From Salminus brasiliensis (Eukaryota > Chordata > Actinopteri > Characiformes > Bryconidae): a DNA stretch of 64,000 nucleotides. Below the pieces are notes generated by a model that worked only from the letters and a program-made list of their open reading frames with translations, was not told where the DNA came from and made no database searches. Positions 1-9,978 of the stretch are shown here, in pieces. The stretch is taken from the NCBI RefSeq assembly GCF_030463535.1, contig NC_132878.1, forward strand, positions 95,905,373 to 95,969,372, in the 5' to 3' direction. Positions within the stretch are counted from its first letter, which is position 1, and each line of letters opens with the position of its first letter. A program made the position numbers and the translations under genes.

Positions 1-1145
1 CAATAAATGATTCAGTATCTACTATAAACTATTCAGTATCTACTGTAAATCATTCAGTATCTACTGTAAACTATTCAGTATCTACAATAAATGATTCAGT
101 ATCTACTATAAGCTATTCAGTATCTACTGTAAATGATTCAGTATCTACTATAAACTATTCAGTATCTACTGTAAATGATTCAGTATCTACTGTAAATGAT
201 TCAGTATCTATTAGAAACTATTCAGTATCTACTGTAAATGATTCAGTATCTACTAGAAACTAGTCATTATCTGATATGAATGATCTACTATAGATTATTC
301 ACTATCCACTATGAACTATTGAATTATATGAACTACTGTAAATGATTCAGTATCTACTATGAATTATTCAGTAAATACTATGAATTATTCAATATCTACT
401 ATGAATGATTCAGTACCTGATATGAATTATTTACTACAAATGATTCACTATCCACTTTGGACTATTCAGTGTCAGTGTCTACCATAAATTATGCAGTATC
501 CACTATAAACTATTAAGTATCCACTATGAATCATTCAGTAAATACTTTGAATTATTCAGTACCTGATATGAATAATCTACTATAGATGATTCACTATCCA
601 CTTTGAACTATTCAGTATCTACTGTAAATGATTCAGTATCTACTATAAACTATTCAGTATCTACTGTAAATGATTCAGTATCTACTATAAACTATTCAGT
701 ATTGACTATGAATTATTCAGTATCTACTATAAACTATTCAGTATCTACTGTAAATGATTCAGTATCTATTATAAACTATTCAGTAGCTGCTGTAAATGAT
801 TCAGTGTCTACTATAAACCATTCAGTATCCACTATGAATCACTCAGTAACTACTATGAATTATTCAGTATCCACTATGCTTTTTTCAGTACCTACTATGA
901 ACTATTCAGTATCTACTGTAAATGATTCAGTATCCACTATGAACTATTCAGTATCTATTATGAATTATTCAGTATCCACTATGAATTATTCAGTAACTAC
1001 TATGAACTATTCAGTATTAACTGTAAAGAATTCAACAACTACTATAAAGAGTTCAGTATCCACTATGAATTATTCAGTTTCTATTGTAAATGATTCAGTA
1101 TCCACTTTGAATTATTCAGCAGTTAATGTGAATAATTCAGAATAA
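1..1145. repeat. 21-bp minisatellite, cluster 1
   Basis: This is a tandem array of diverged 21-bp units of the type CAGTATCTACTATGAATTAT plus one base, and it runs off the left edge. Because 21 = 3 x 7, one frame stays open and spells the heptad NYSVSTM. No splice signals or composition of a real gene are seen. Interspersed AACTAC and TGATATGAAT variants mark older, degraded parts. Confidence 0.95.
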
Positions 1146-1700
1146 TTAGCATGGTGCTAACTACAGGCCTAAATCATCACACACTCCCCTCAAACTGTGG
1201 AGGTTCAGTAATCTCTAATAAGCTTGTTTATGTGGTTTCTATCTCACTGTATGAAACACTACCTTCTGAAAAATCCAGATTAAGATCTGTTCTGATGATC
1301 AAAGCTTGAGCTTGGATTGTTTAAACAGGAACATATGTTAGCATAGCTAAAAGCAGTGGCAGAACTGTGTTTTTTTATGTAGTTATTTCACAGCTCTTGA
1401 CCGGCCCTACAGCCTAACTGCTACTGATCGAGCGAGAGGAGGTCATCAGTTCAAATTCCAGCAAGAGGTTAGAGCTTCACTGTCAAAATGTCATGTGCTA
1501 GGGGGCGCTCTAACCTGCAGATGGGAATAAACAGTAAAAAATAAAAGTAATCAGATTGAGGGGGCGGAGCCACAGACTAAACATCTTCCACAGTATTAAA
1601 TCAGTTTCAGCTGAAGCTCATTTCCTGATGATTATAAGAGTTTAACTCAGTATGGATTGTTGATCCAACCAATATGCAGAAATTAGCACAAACGTGCACA
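1146..1700. other. Non-coding stretch, no gene seen
   Basis: Unique-looking DNA. Around 1380-1620 it contains phrases (GAGGTCATCAGTTCAAAT, GGGGGCGGAGCCACAGACTA) that recur near 44590-44770, marking a degraded dispersed repeat. Confidence 0.5.
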
Positions 1701-1701
1701 A

Positions 1702-2055
1702 ATATGTGTCCAAATGTTTGTGGACACCCCTTCAAATGAATGAGTACTCTCTGGAGCAGATAAACATGAACCTATTGACACCATGCTGCCTAATGCTAGG
1801 CGTGGACTAGAGGGGTGTAAAGCCCCCCAGCATTGAGGAGCTGTGCAGCAGTGGAGGAACTGCTGTGTTCTCTGGAATGATGATGGTGGAGCTCCATCCA
1901 GTACTTTTGGGATGAGTTGGAGAACTTGGGATCATCTAACATCCTGACCTCACTAACACTTGTTGCAAAAGCAGGATCAACTCTTTTAGTACCCTTGATT
2001 TCAGAAGAAACAGTAAATAAGCAGGTGTCCCAATACTTTTGCCCACATAGTGTAT
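1702..2055 (-). mobile_element. Non-autonomous Tc1-like MITE (family 2)
   Basis: The ends are TGTCCAAATGTTTGTGGACA and the complement of ATGGACAAAAGTATTGGGAC, imperfect inverted repeats of one another. The interior matches other copies in this window (for example GGGGCTTTATACCCCTCTAG, CATCCAGTACTTTTGGGATG). No transposase. Confidence 0.8.
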
Positions 2056-2099
2056 ATGTGACTATACTGACAGCATAGAGCAGCATTATATTGAATTTA

Positions 2100-2735
2100 C
2101 TTAGGGATGGCCATTATGATTATAATCATATTTATCATAATTACTCTTATAATTAATTACAGCTTGACCGGCAGGACGCTGGACGCTGAAGGACGCTGAT
2201 ATCATGCAGAAAAATAGACAATCAGTCTGTAACCAAAAACAATAGAGCTTATCTTGTGTTCTCCCTCATTATCTGTCGCCTTTTAGCCTCACTGAACTGA
2301 CCACTCCTACTGTCCATCAGAGTAGGTGGAGGCCAAGGAATCAAAACACTGTCATATCAGTGCAGCTGCGGTTTGTTATGTCTCTCTCTATTTATTCCTG
2401 AACCCTGGTGGTCAAGACACTTTGCTATGTTAGTTGATTTAAAAATTTGAATACGCCACCCAGCCTTATTGTGTACAGTCTATCAGGAGAAGACTCAACA
2501 AAGCCCATATTATATTAGATTCTATTATATTAGAAAAGTTTATATTAGTTCATATTATATTAGAGACAATTTCTTTTCCAGTGAAGAACACACACATTTA
2601 TATTGAAGGACAGAAGACACTTCAGCTTAAGCACTAAACGTAATCTCCAGTTATTAGAATACTGTATTCTATTGGGTACCACACATTTCCCTGCACATAC
2701 AACACAAGAGACTAGACAGCCATCTTCACCGATGG
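2100..2735. other. Non-coding stretch, no gene seen
   Basis: AT-rich, mostly unique sequence with a short TTATATTAG direct repeat (about 2505-2570). No exon, promoter or element was supported. Confidence 0.5.
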
Positions 2736-2738
2736 ACA

Positions 2739-3705
2739 CTACTATGAATTATCCAGTGTCCACTATGAATTATTCATTAACTACTACGAATAATTTAGTA
2801 ACTTCTAATACGTATTCATTATCCACTATAAATTATTCAGTATCTACTATAAATTATTCAGTATCTACTATGAATTATTCAGTATCCACTATGAATTATT
2901 AAGTATCCATTATCAATTATTCGTAACAACTATAATTTTGTTTGTATCCATTATGAATTATTAAGTAACCTCTATTAAGTATTCCGTATCCACAATGAAT
3001 CAGTGAATTCTGTGAATTATTCAATAGCCACTATAAACTATTCAGTAACTACCATAAATTATTTAGTCATTTCTATTAAGTATTCAGGATCCACTATGTA
3101 TTATTCATGAACTACTTTGAATTATTCATTATCTACTATTGAATTATTCAGCATCCACTATGATTTATTCTGAATTTATTCAAGTATTATAAAATATTTA
3201 GTAACCATTGTGAATTATTTAGTATCCACTATGAATTATGCAGTAACTACTATCAATTATTCAGTATCTACTATAAATGTGTCATAATCCAGTATGAATT
3301 ATTCAGTGAACGATTTATTGTTCCCATTAACTATTTACTGTCTATTACACATTGTTATGTGTCCACTATGAATTATTCAATAACTTCTATGAATTATTCA
3401 GTAACTACTATGAATTATTCAGTATCTACTATGAATTATTCAGTATCCACTATGAATTATTCGGTATCCACTATAAATTATTCAGTAACTACTATAAACT
3501 ATTCAGTATCCACTATGAATTATTTTGTATCCACTATGAATTATTCAATATCCACTATGAATTATTTTGTATCCAATATGAAGTTTTTTGTATCCACTAT
3601 GAATTATTCAATATCCACTATGAATTATTTTGTATCCACTATGAATTATTCAGTATCCACTATGAATTATGTTATGATCCAGTATGAATTACTAAGTATC
3701 TATCA
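2739..3705. repeat. 21-bp minisatellite, cluster 2
   Basis: Same 21-bp unit and orientation as cluster 1. The right half (about 3360-3700) is regular; the left half is degraded with many single-base changes. Two overlapping frames stay open through the regular part only because of the 21-bp period. Confidence 0.95.
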
Positions 3706-4522
3706 TTAAAGTTAAATGGCATTTTTGAAGGCATTCTGTAAACCTTGTCTCAGTACCTACAAAGGTACACATTTGTGGGAGGAGCACAGATTTGTCATTT
3801 GGATCTCAACCATGTCATTTGTCACTCAGCCTGATTTGCGATGGTGGTCTTCGGGCCAGACCAACATACCGGTGTACTGTTTTCCTGCCTCTCTGTTTGC
3901 TGCTTGTCCTGGACACTGTTTATTTACACTCATATTTTGAGTAGATTTAGGAAACTAAGGAAGTGGAACCAATAGCTGTAACAAAAAGCTGGGGCCACAG
4001 CGGACCCCCAGTCGCGGAGCTGAATGTCCCAGGAGACTAAACAATGTTCCTTATCCCCCTTGAGCACCGAGGCCTGCAGGCGGGTGACCGATTAGGACAC
4101 GCGTGCCCAGACTTGGGCAGAGGCCAGCCACGGGGCAGCCCGCCCTGCTGTTTGATGTAAGCGGTCGGCTCCAGCCAGTCCCAGCATTGTATCCCAAACA
4201 ATGCACCCCAGACCTACTGAACTCCACAAACATATCCCTTTGTGGCTTTTTTCCTCGAACTCAGGGTGGGGAACACCATCGGACAGGAAGTGGGACTTCG
4301 GTCCAAATTTAGAATGCTGTGCCTGCCTCAGACGGGGCGGCTGACTGGGCATTCCTGACCAGGCCTCCAGGGAACGGTCAGCATCAGGAACCCAACCTCT
4401 GCAGATTTCGGGTTATTAACCTGGTAAACATGTAGATTTGAATCCTTTACTTTATTAATAACATCAGTTACATTACATTACACTTTTTATACATGCATTA
4501 CAGTGTTGGTGGGAAGAGCAAT
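3706..4522. other. Non-coding stretch, no gene seen
   Basis: GC is somewhat higher at 3980-4400. Short open frames on both strands show no recognisable domain and no splice context. Confidence 0.5.
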
Positions 4523-5110
4523 AGTCTTGACAAAAGTATTGGGACGCATACACATTCCACCTACACCCATGCTTTTCTGACGTCCCATTCTAAACCCATA
4601 GGCTGTATTAATAAGGAGCTGGTCCTCCTTTACTCTAAGCTCTACCAGCAGCAGCAGGTCTGGAGCTCTGCTGCAGTTATTGAGTCAGTTGGAGGCTTTT
4701 CTGCACTCTGCTCTGAGCTCAGCACTCGGCCCTGACCCCGCTCTGTAACTTTACGTGGTCTGACAGACACTCGGTGGACACTGAGCTGCTCTCTGTGAGC
4801 TGTTCCTCCTAAACTCTTCCACTGTTCAATAATAACAGCACTCACAGCTGATGGAGGAAGATCTAGGAGGGAGGAAATTTCACCAGCTGACTTGTAGTTG
4901 TTGGTGCAGCGGTGTCTCCTATTACATACAGAACCACGCTGGAGTTCAGTGAGCTCTTCAGAACCTCCTGTTCTTCCACTGATGTGGGTAAGAAAGGCAG
5001 ACTGCAGGACTAGAGGCTTGATTTTATACACCTGTGGCAACGAGACTGAATCAGACACCTGAATTCAGTGTTTAAGAGGGGTGTCCCAATACTTTTGTCC
5101 ATATAGTGTA
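4523..5110 (-). mobile_element. Tc1-like non-autonomous element (family 1), copy A
   Basis: The ends are GACAAAAGTATTGGGACGC and its complement (CCCAATACTTTTGTCC ATATAGTGTA). The minus strand carries a decayed Tc1-type transposase N-terminus: [13 protein letters not shown], then the helix-turn-helix-like [20 protein letters not shown] and [14 protein letters not shown]. The catalytic DDE part is absent. Copies B (11453-12057) and C (30986-31580) are closely similar. Confidence 0.85.
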
Positions 5111-5129
5111 CATCTTAAATAGAAAACAA

Positions 5130-5800
5130 ACCAGATTTGATGCACATGTTTCAACCTAGTATTTTAACTTCTTCATTATTCCAACCACACTGTGTAATGG
5201 ATCAGTTCCACTGGCTGCAAAACAGCCCCATGACACTCCCACCACCATGCTTAACAGCTGGTACGGTGTTCTTGGGGTTGGGGAATGCCTCACCTCTACT
5301 TCACATTGTGGCCAAACAACTCAATCTTAGTCTCCTCTGATCAGAGAACTTTCCTCCAGAAGGCCTTTACTTTGTTCATGTGGTTCAGCTGCAAACTTTT
5401 GAAGGTATGAAGTTTGGAGTAGGGACTTGACTGTAGATTCTTGGGTTGGTATTGGGTGGAAGTTTGGGTCTTATTTCAGGCCTTGGCAAAGTAGCTACGC
5501 CTCCCAGTAACTTGTACTCAGGTACAGTTGTTGATGGATCCTGGATCCTGCAGTTGTTTAGAACTTGCTCCAGGAGATCTGGTTCCTGGCTTGTGTAGAT
5601 CTACGATCATCCTTCTCAGATCTGCACCGAGCTCCTTGGACTTTCCCATTGTACTGTTATGATGGTCGATCCAATGAGTGCCGTCAAACAAACCCTTTTG
5701 AGTGAAGCACAGAGAAGCTACCAGCTTTAGCCAATCATGATCACTAGCAGGACGTTGGTGAACAGGAAGTCGTGGGGTTGGCGAGTTAAAAGACATTTGG
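5130..5800 (-). mobile_element. Decayed Tc1-like transposon remnant
   Basis: The minus strand shows a Tc1-family transposase start, MGKSKELGADLRRMIVDLHK followed by PGTRSPGASSKQLQ (about 5645 downward). The 5200-5280 part contains the complement of the Tc1 hallmark GTTAAGCATGGTGGTGGGAG. Reading frames are broken. Confidence 0.75.
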
Positions 5801-5816
5801 AACTTTTAACAGCACT

Positions 5817-6375
5817 GAATTCATAGTAACTTATAAATAATAATTCATAGTGGATACTGAATAATTAATAGTATTTACTAAGTAATTCATAGTGGAAATC
5901 TGAACAATTAATAGTATAGTATATAATGAATTGTATTTACTGAATAATTCATAGTGGATACTGAGTAATTCATAGTGGATACAGAATAATTCATAGTATT
6001 TACTGAATAATTAATAGTATTTACTAAAGAATTCACAGTGGATACTGTATTTAATAGTATTAAGTGAATAATTAATTGTATTTACTAAATAATTCATAGT
6101 GGATACTGAATAAATCATAGTGGATACTGAATAATTCATAGTACTTACTAAATAATTCATAGTGGATACTGAATAATTCATAGTGGATACTGAATAATTC
6201 ATAGTACTTACTAAATAATTCATAGTGGATACTGAATAATTCATAGTGGATGCTGAATAATTCATAGTGGATGCTGAATAATTGGAAGTATTTAGTAAAT
6301 AATTAATAGTAGTTACTGAATAATTCATAGTGGATACTGAATAATTAATAGTAGTTACTGTATTATTCATAGGAT
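5817..6375. repeat. 21-bp minisatellite, cluster 3 (inverted)
   Basis: Same unit as clusters 1 and 2 on the opposite strand (CATAGTGGATACTGAATAAT). It ends about 240 bp before the CpG-rich promoter region. Confidence 0.95.
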
Positions 6376-6899
6376 ATATTAAATCCTTTCTCATTTATTT
6401 AATTTATGTATGTATTGATGTATTTATTGTGGATATTGAATATGTAGTATGTAGTATTTCGTTTAGTTTTGCATAAATTAAAGGTATTTAGCAGTAAAGA
6501 TTTAAAGAGTTTGGAGCAGTGAATTCTGTTAACGCCTAAACAGACAAATACATGTTGATGTAGTTTAATAAATAATGAACTAAATAAAGAGTAAATTCGC
6601 AGCTGCTGTTAGTCCTCCAGCTCTGCAGGTGGCGCTTCTCCGCTCAGCTCCGCTCTCAGCGGGTCAGCTGACTTCGTGTGTGACGCGCTGTTGTTTCCAC
6701 CCGTGTTCGCGCGCATCGGGAAGCGACCCCGAACTGCGGCCAGTCTGCCAGCTCGAGCTGACAGCCAATCCCAGCGCAGCACCCGGGACATGCCAGCCAA
6801 TCCGAGCGCAGACACGCTGACGAGCCACGACGGGATCAGCCAATCGCCGTGTGCGGGGGGCGGGCTTGTGTGGAGTACGGGTGGGGTGTACGGGATCAG

Positions 6900-7031
6900 C
6901 TGACCCTGAGTGTGTGTGGAGGCGCCGGCCTGGGTCACGATGAGTAACCCTGGCCCATAATCCAGAGCCGCGGACACGAACCCGAGTCCTCCAGCCTTCC
7001 CCAGCCGCACTGTCAGCTCGATTAGGGGCAG
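6900..7031 (+). other. atp6v1c1: Non-coding first exon (5' UTR) of atp6v1c1, 5' end approximate
   Basis: A GC-rich stretch ends in GGGGCAG followed at 7032 by a consensus donor (GTAAGT). The next downstream exon carries only two bases before the start codon, so a separate leader exon is required. No other good donor was found in the CpG-rich region. The 5' limit is not defined by sequence alone. A tiny upstream ORF (ATG 6940, stop 6958-6960, peptide MSNPGP) lies inside it. Confidence 0.6.
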
Positions 7032-7070
7032 GTAAGTCGCTCAAATGGCTGAGACGGTGTGAAGGGGTGC

Positions 7071-7127
7071 GGGCCGGGCCGGGCCGGGCCGGGCCGGGCC
7101 GCTGTGTGAGCCGGGCCGGGCCGGGCC
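7071..7127. repeat. GGGCC pentanucleotide repeat in atp6v1c1 intron 1
   Basis: Six perfect GGGCC units (7071-7100) are followed by GCTGTGTG and a second block (7111-7127), also followed by GCTGTGTG, so the unit block was duplicated. It begins 40 bp after the first-exon donor. Confidence 0.9.
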
Positions 7128-7379
7128 GCTGTGTGTCCTATGACAGCTCTCAGCTCACAGGGCTTATAACGCAGACATGCGCCTGGCTGATATAACAGAT
7201 CAGTATTCAGATCAATAGATGAATATGATCTAATCTGATATATTGATTAGCAGGGTTAGTTAGTGGATGTGTAATATTCATAAATTGATAAAACGCGGGT
7301 ATAATTAGATAAGTCAAAGTAAGTAGACTGATCTAAGTCCTATAAGGGGTCATATAGATTATAATTATTATATTTACCG

Positions 7380-7381
<2 letters not shown>

Positions 7382-7420
<39 letters not shown>

Positions 7421-8345
7421 ATCTATCTACATGTCTATCTTTATATCTGTCTGTCTGTCTGTCTGTTTGGCTATCTGTATATCTATCTACATGTCTGTCT
7501 GTATGCCTGTCTGTCTACATGTCTGTCTGTCTGTCTGTCTACATGTCTGTCTGTTTGTGTGTGTCTGTCTATCTGTATGTCTGTCTGTCTACATGTCTGT
7601 CTGTTTGTGTGTGTCTGTCTATCTGTATGTCTGTCTGTCTGTCTGTCTGTCTACATGTCTGTCTGTCTACATGTCTGTCTGTTTGTGTGTGTCTGTCTAT
7701 CTGTATGTCTGTCTGTCTATCTGTATGTCTGTCTGTCTACATGTCTGTCTGTCTACATGTCTGTCTGTCTGTCTACATGTCTGTCTGTTTGTGTGTGTCT
7801 GTCTATCTGTATGTCTGTCTGTCTACATGTCTGTCTGTTTGTGTGTCTGTCTATCTGTATGTCTGTCTGTCTACATGTCTGTCTGTCTGTCTGTCTGTAT
7901 ATCTATCTGCCTGCCTGTCTGTATGTATACCTGTCTGTCTACATCTATCTGCATCTGTTTGTCTGTCTGTATGCATCTGTCTATCTCTGTCTCTCTGTAT
8001 GTCTGTCTGTATATCTATCTGTCTGTCTGTCTGTCTATCTGTATATCTATCTGTCTGTATATCTATCTGTCTGTCTGTCTGGCTATCTGTATATCTATCT
8101 ACCTGTCTGTCTGTATGTATGTCTGTCTATCTACATGTCTGTTTGTTTGTGTTTGTCTGTCTATCTGTATGTCTGTCTGTCTACATCTGTTTGCATCTGT
8201 ATGTCTGTCTCTCTGCATCTGTCTATCCACATGTCTGTCTCTCTGCATCTGTCTATCCACATGTCTGTCTCTCTGCATCTGTCTATCCACATGTCTGTCT
8301 CTCTGCATCTGTCTATCCACATGTCTGTCTCTCTACATCTCTCAT
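7382..8345. repeat. AT/GT and CTGT/ATCT/ACATG compound microsatellite in intron 1
   Basis: A short AT run and (GT)n are followed by nearly 900 bp of CTGT/TATC-based tetranucleotide repeat, ending in an approximately 35-bp higher-order unit (CTCTGCATCTGTCTATCCAC) repeated about four times at 8210-8340. All three forward frames stay open by composition alone. Confidence 0.97.
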
Positions 8346-8639
8346 TATAATCAGCTGAGCATTAATTAAATCAGTCACTGTGTATCCAGTGTGAATCACA
8401 GTACAGAAGTGCAGGCCCACAGTTTCAGGCAGGTACCTGTAGAACCTCTCTAAAGCCCCTCCTGGATCTCTTGTCGTATTCTGGAGCCGTTTTGGAGATG
8501 AGAACCTACATTATCGTAGTTGTTGCGGTTGTAACAGAATACAGTTGTTGGTAAGATATTTGTACCCTCTTATCAAAAAGAAAAGAAATACAGCCACAGC
8601 TGGACTGCCTGAAACTTCCCCCAGATCTTCCAGGCTATA

Positions 8640-9060
8640 TTTGTGCCATCAATCAGACCAGCTCGCCAGTTTCACATGTATTAATCAGTTGAAAATGTAT
8701 TGTCTGTGAGCTGAAGCTGAAGCTCAGTTGGGCCATGCAAAAGGACGATGACCCAAAGCACAAAAGGGGAAAATGGCCCAGTCAGATGTGCTTAAATCTA
8801 CTCAATTGAACTGTTGTGGCAGGACCTGAAACCCACAGTTCACATACAGTATTTAGCAGATGATCAAAGAGCAGACGTTCATGATCAAAGGCCTACAACT
8901 GTCTCTGAGCTGAAGCAGCTCTGTATGGAGGGGTGGCCTAGAGTCCCTCCATAGAATTGCGAGACACTAATTGACTACAGAAAGTGATTTGGGTACAGAA
9001 AGTGGTCGGTTGCAGTTTTTGTGGCTAAGAGGAGTGTAACCAGCTACTGAAAAAGAAGAG
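8640..9060. mobile_element. Tc1-like transposase fragment, decayed
   Basis: The + strand contains GACGATGACCCAAAGCACAA, which reads DDDPKHK, resembling the Tc1 NxDPKHT block. It continues with ATGGCCCAGTCAGATGTGCT, resembling the WPSQSPDLNP region. Frameshifts and stops interrupt it. Confidence 0.6.
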
Positions 9061-9705
9061 GTAAATCTAGATGTGGTAAAATATGTCTGTGTTTTATCGG
9101 ATAATGAAAAATGTAGTTATCATGATACTGTAGTTATTTTTCTGAGCACATTGTGGACATCATCAGTGCCCAACTGTACCTTCTGTTACAAAGAGTGCAG
9201 TTAGTCCTGTTGAATTAAATGTAGTGCAGGAAATTTTTAATAAAAACAAATGTTGCTAAATATGAACTAGAATTTGCCCATTTCTCACACTGCACTTTAT
9301 CATAACCATGCCCATACATTGCTCACTTTCTTATTTAAGTAAGCTATATAAGTGTCTAATTTCTGTGTATTCTGTGTGTATATTTTTTAAATTCCTTTTA
9401 TAGTCATCTCTGTTTTATTTAATACTATTATTTTGTGTGTCAAAATATAATCAATTTTATTATTGAAAAAAATATTTAAATATTGTGATCTATTTTATTT
9501 TGTAACCATACTACCCAGCCCTACTTTCTTCCACATGGTGAGATTGGGGGCTGAATGTCTTTTCTTAATTAAAACATGTCGTTTTTAATGTTTCAAGCAC
9601 CTTTTTACAGCACTGATTATTATATCATATATTTTTATATATGATATTTATTATATTATATTAATGTTGAAAGAAATGCCCCTGTTCCAGTCTTTCCCTG
9701 CAGTC

Positions 9706-9837
9706 ATGACGGAGTTCTGGTTGATCTCGGCTCCTGGAGAGAAAACCTGCCAGCAGACGTGGGACAAGCTGATGATGGCCACCACTCGCACCAACAACCT
9801 GTCCACTAACAACAAGTTCAACATCCCTGACCTGAAG
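9706..9837 (+). CDS. atp6v1c1: atp6v1c1 coding exon 1 (residues 1-44)
   Basis: The acceptor CAG ends at 9703 and the start codon is at 9706. It encodes [20 protein letters not shown] through FNIPDLK. The donor GTTTGA at 9838 is weak but in phase 0. Confidence 0.97.
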
Positions 9838-9888
9838 GTTTGACCTTTACTGTACTACTATAGCTTGTACAGATTCTGCTGTGTATAT

Positions 9889-9978
<90 letters not shown>

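Larger units (their letters stand above)
6610..7150 (+). promoter_or_regulatory. atp6v1c1: CpG-rich promoter of atp6v1c1 with three CCAAT boxes
   Basis: The window is mostly AT-rich, but this segment is dense in CG dinucleotides (GACGCGCTG, TTCGCGCGCATCGG, GGCGCCGG). Three forward CCAAT boxes lie at 6765-6769, 6797-6801 and 6840-6844, with 32 and 43 bp between starts, as expected for an NF-Y-bound TATA-less housekeeping promoter. TCAGCTGAC E-box-like sites lie near 6664 and 6895. I found no perfect GTCACGTGAC CLEAR element. No TATA box is apparent. Confidence 0.7.

Noticed and set aside
7395..8369. Three overlapping open frames of about 320 codons (Cys/Leu/Ser/Val)
   Set aside because: All three frames are open over a CTGT/ATCT microsatellite; openness follows from composition, not coding.
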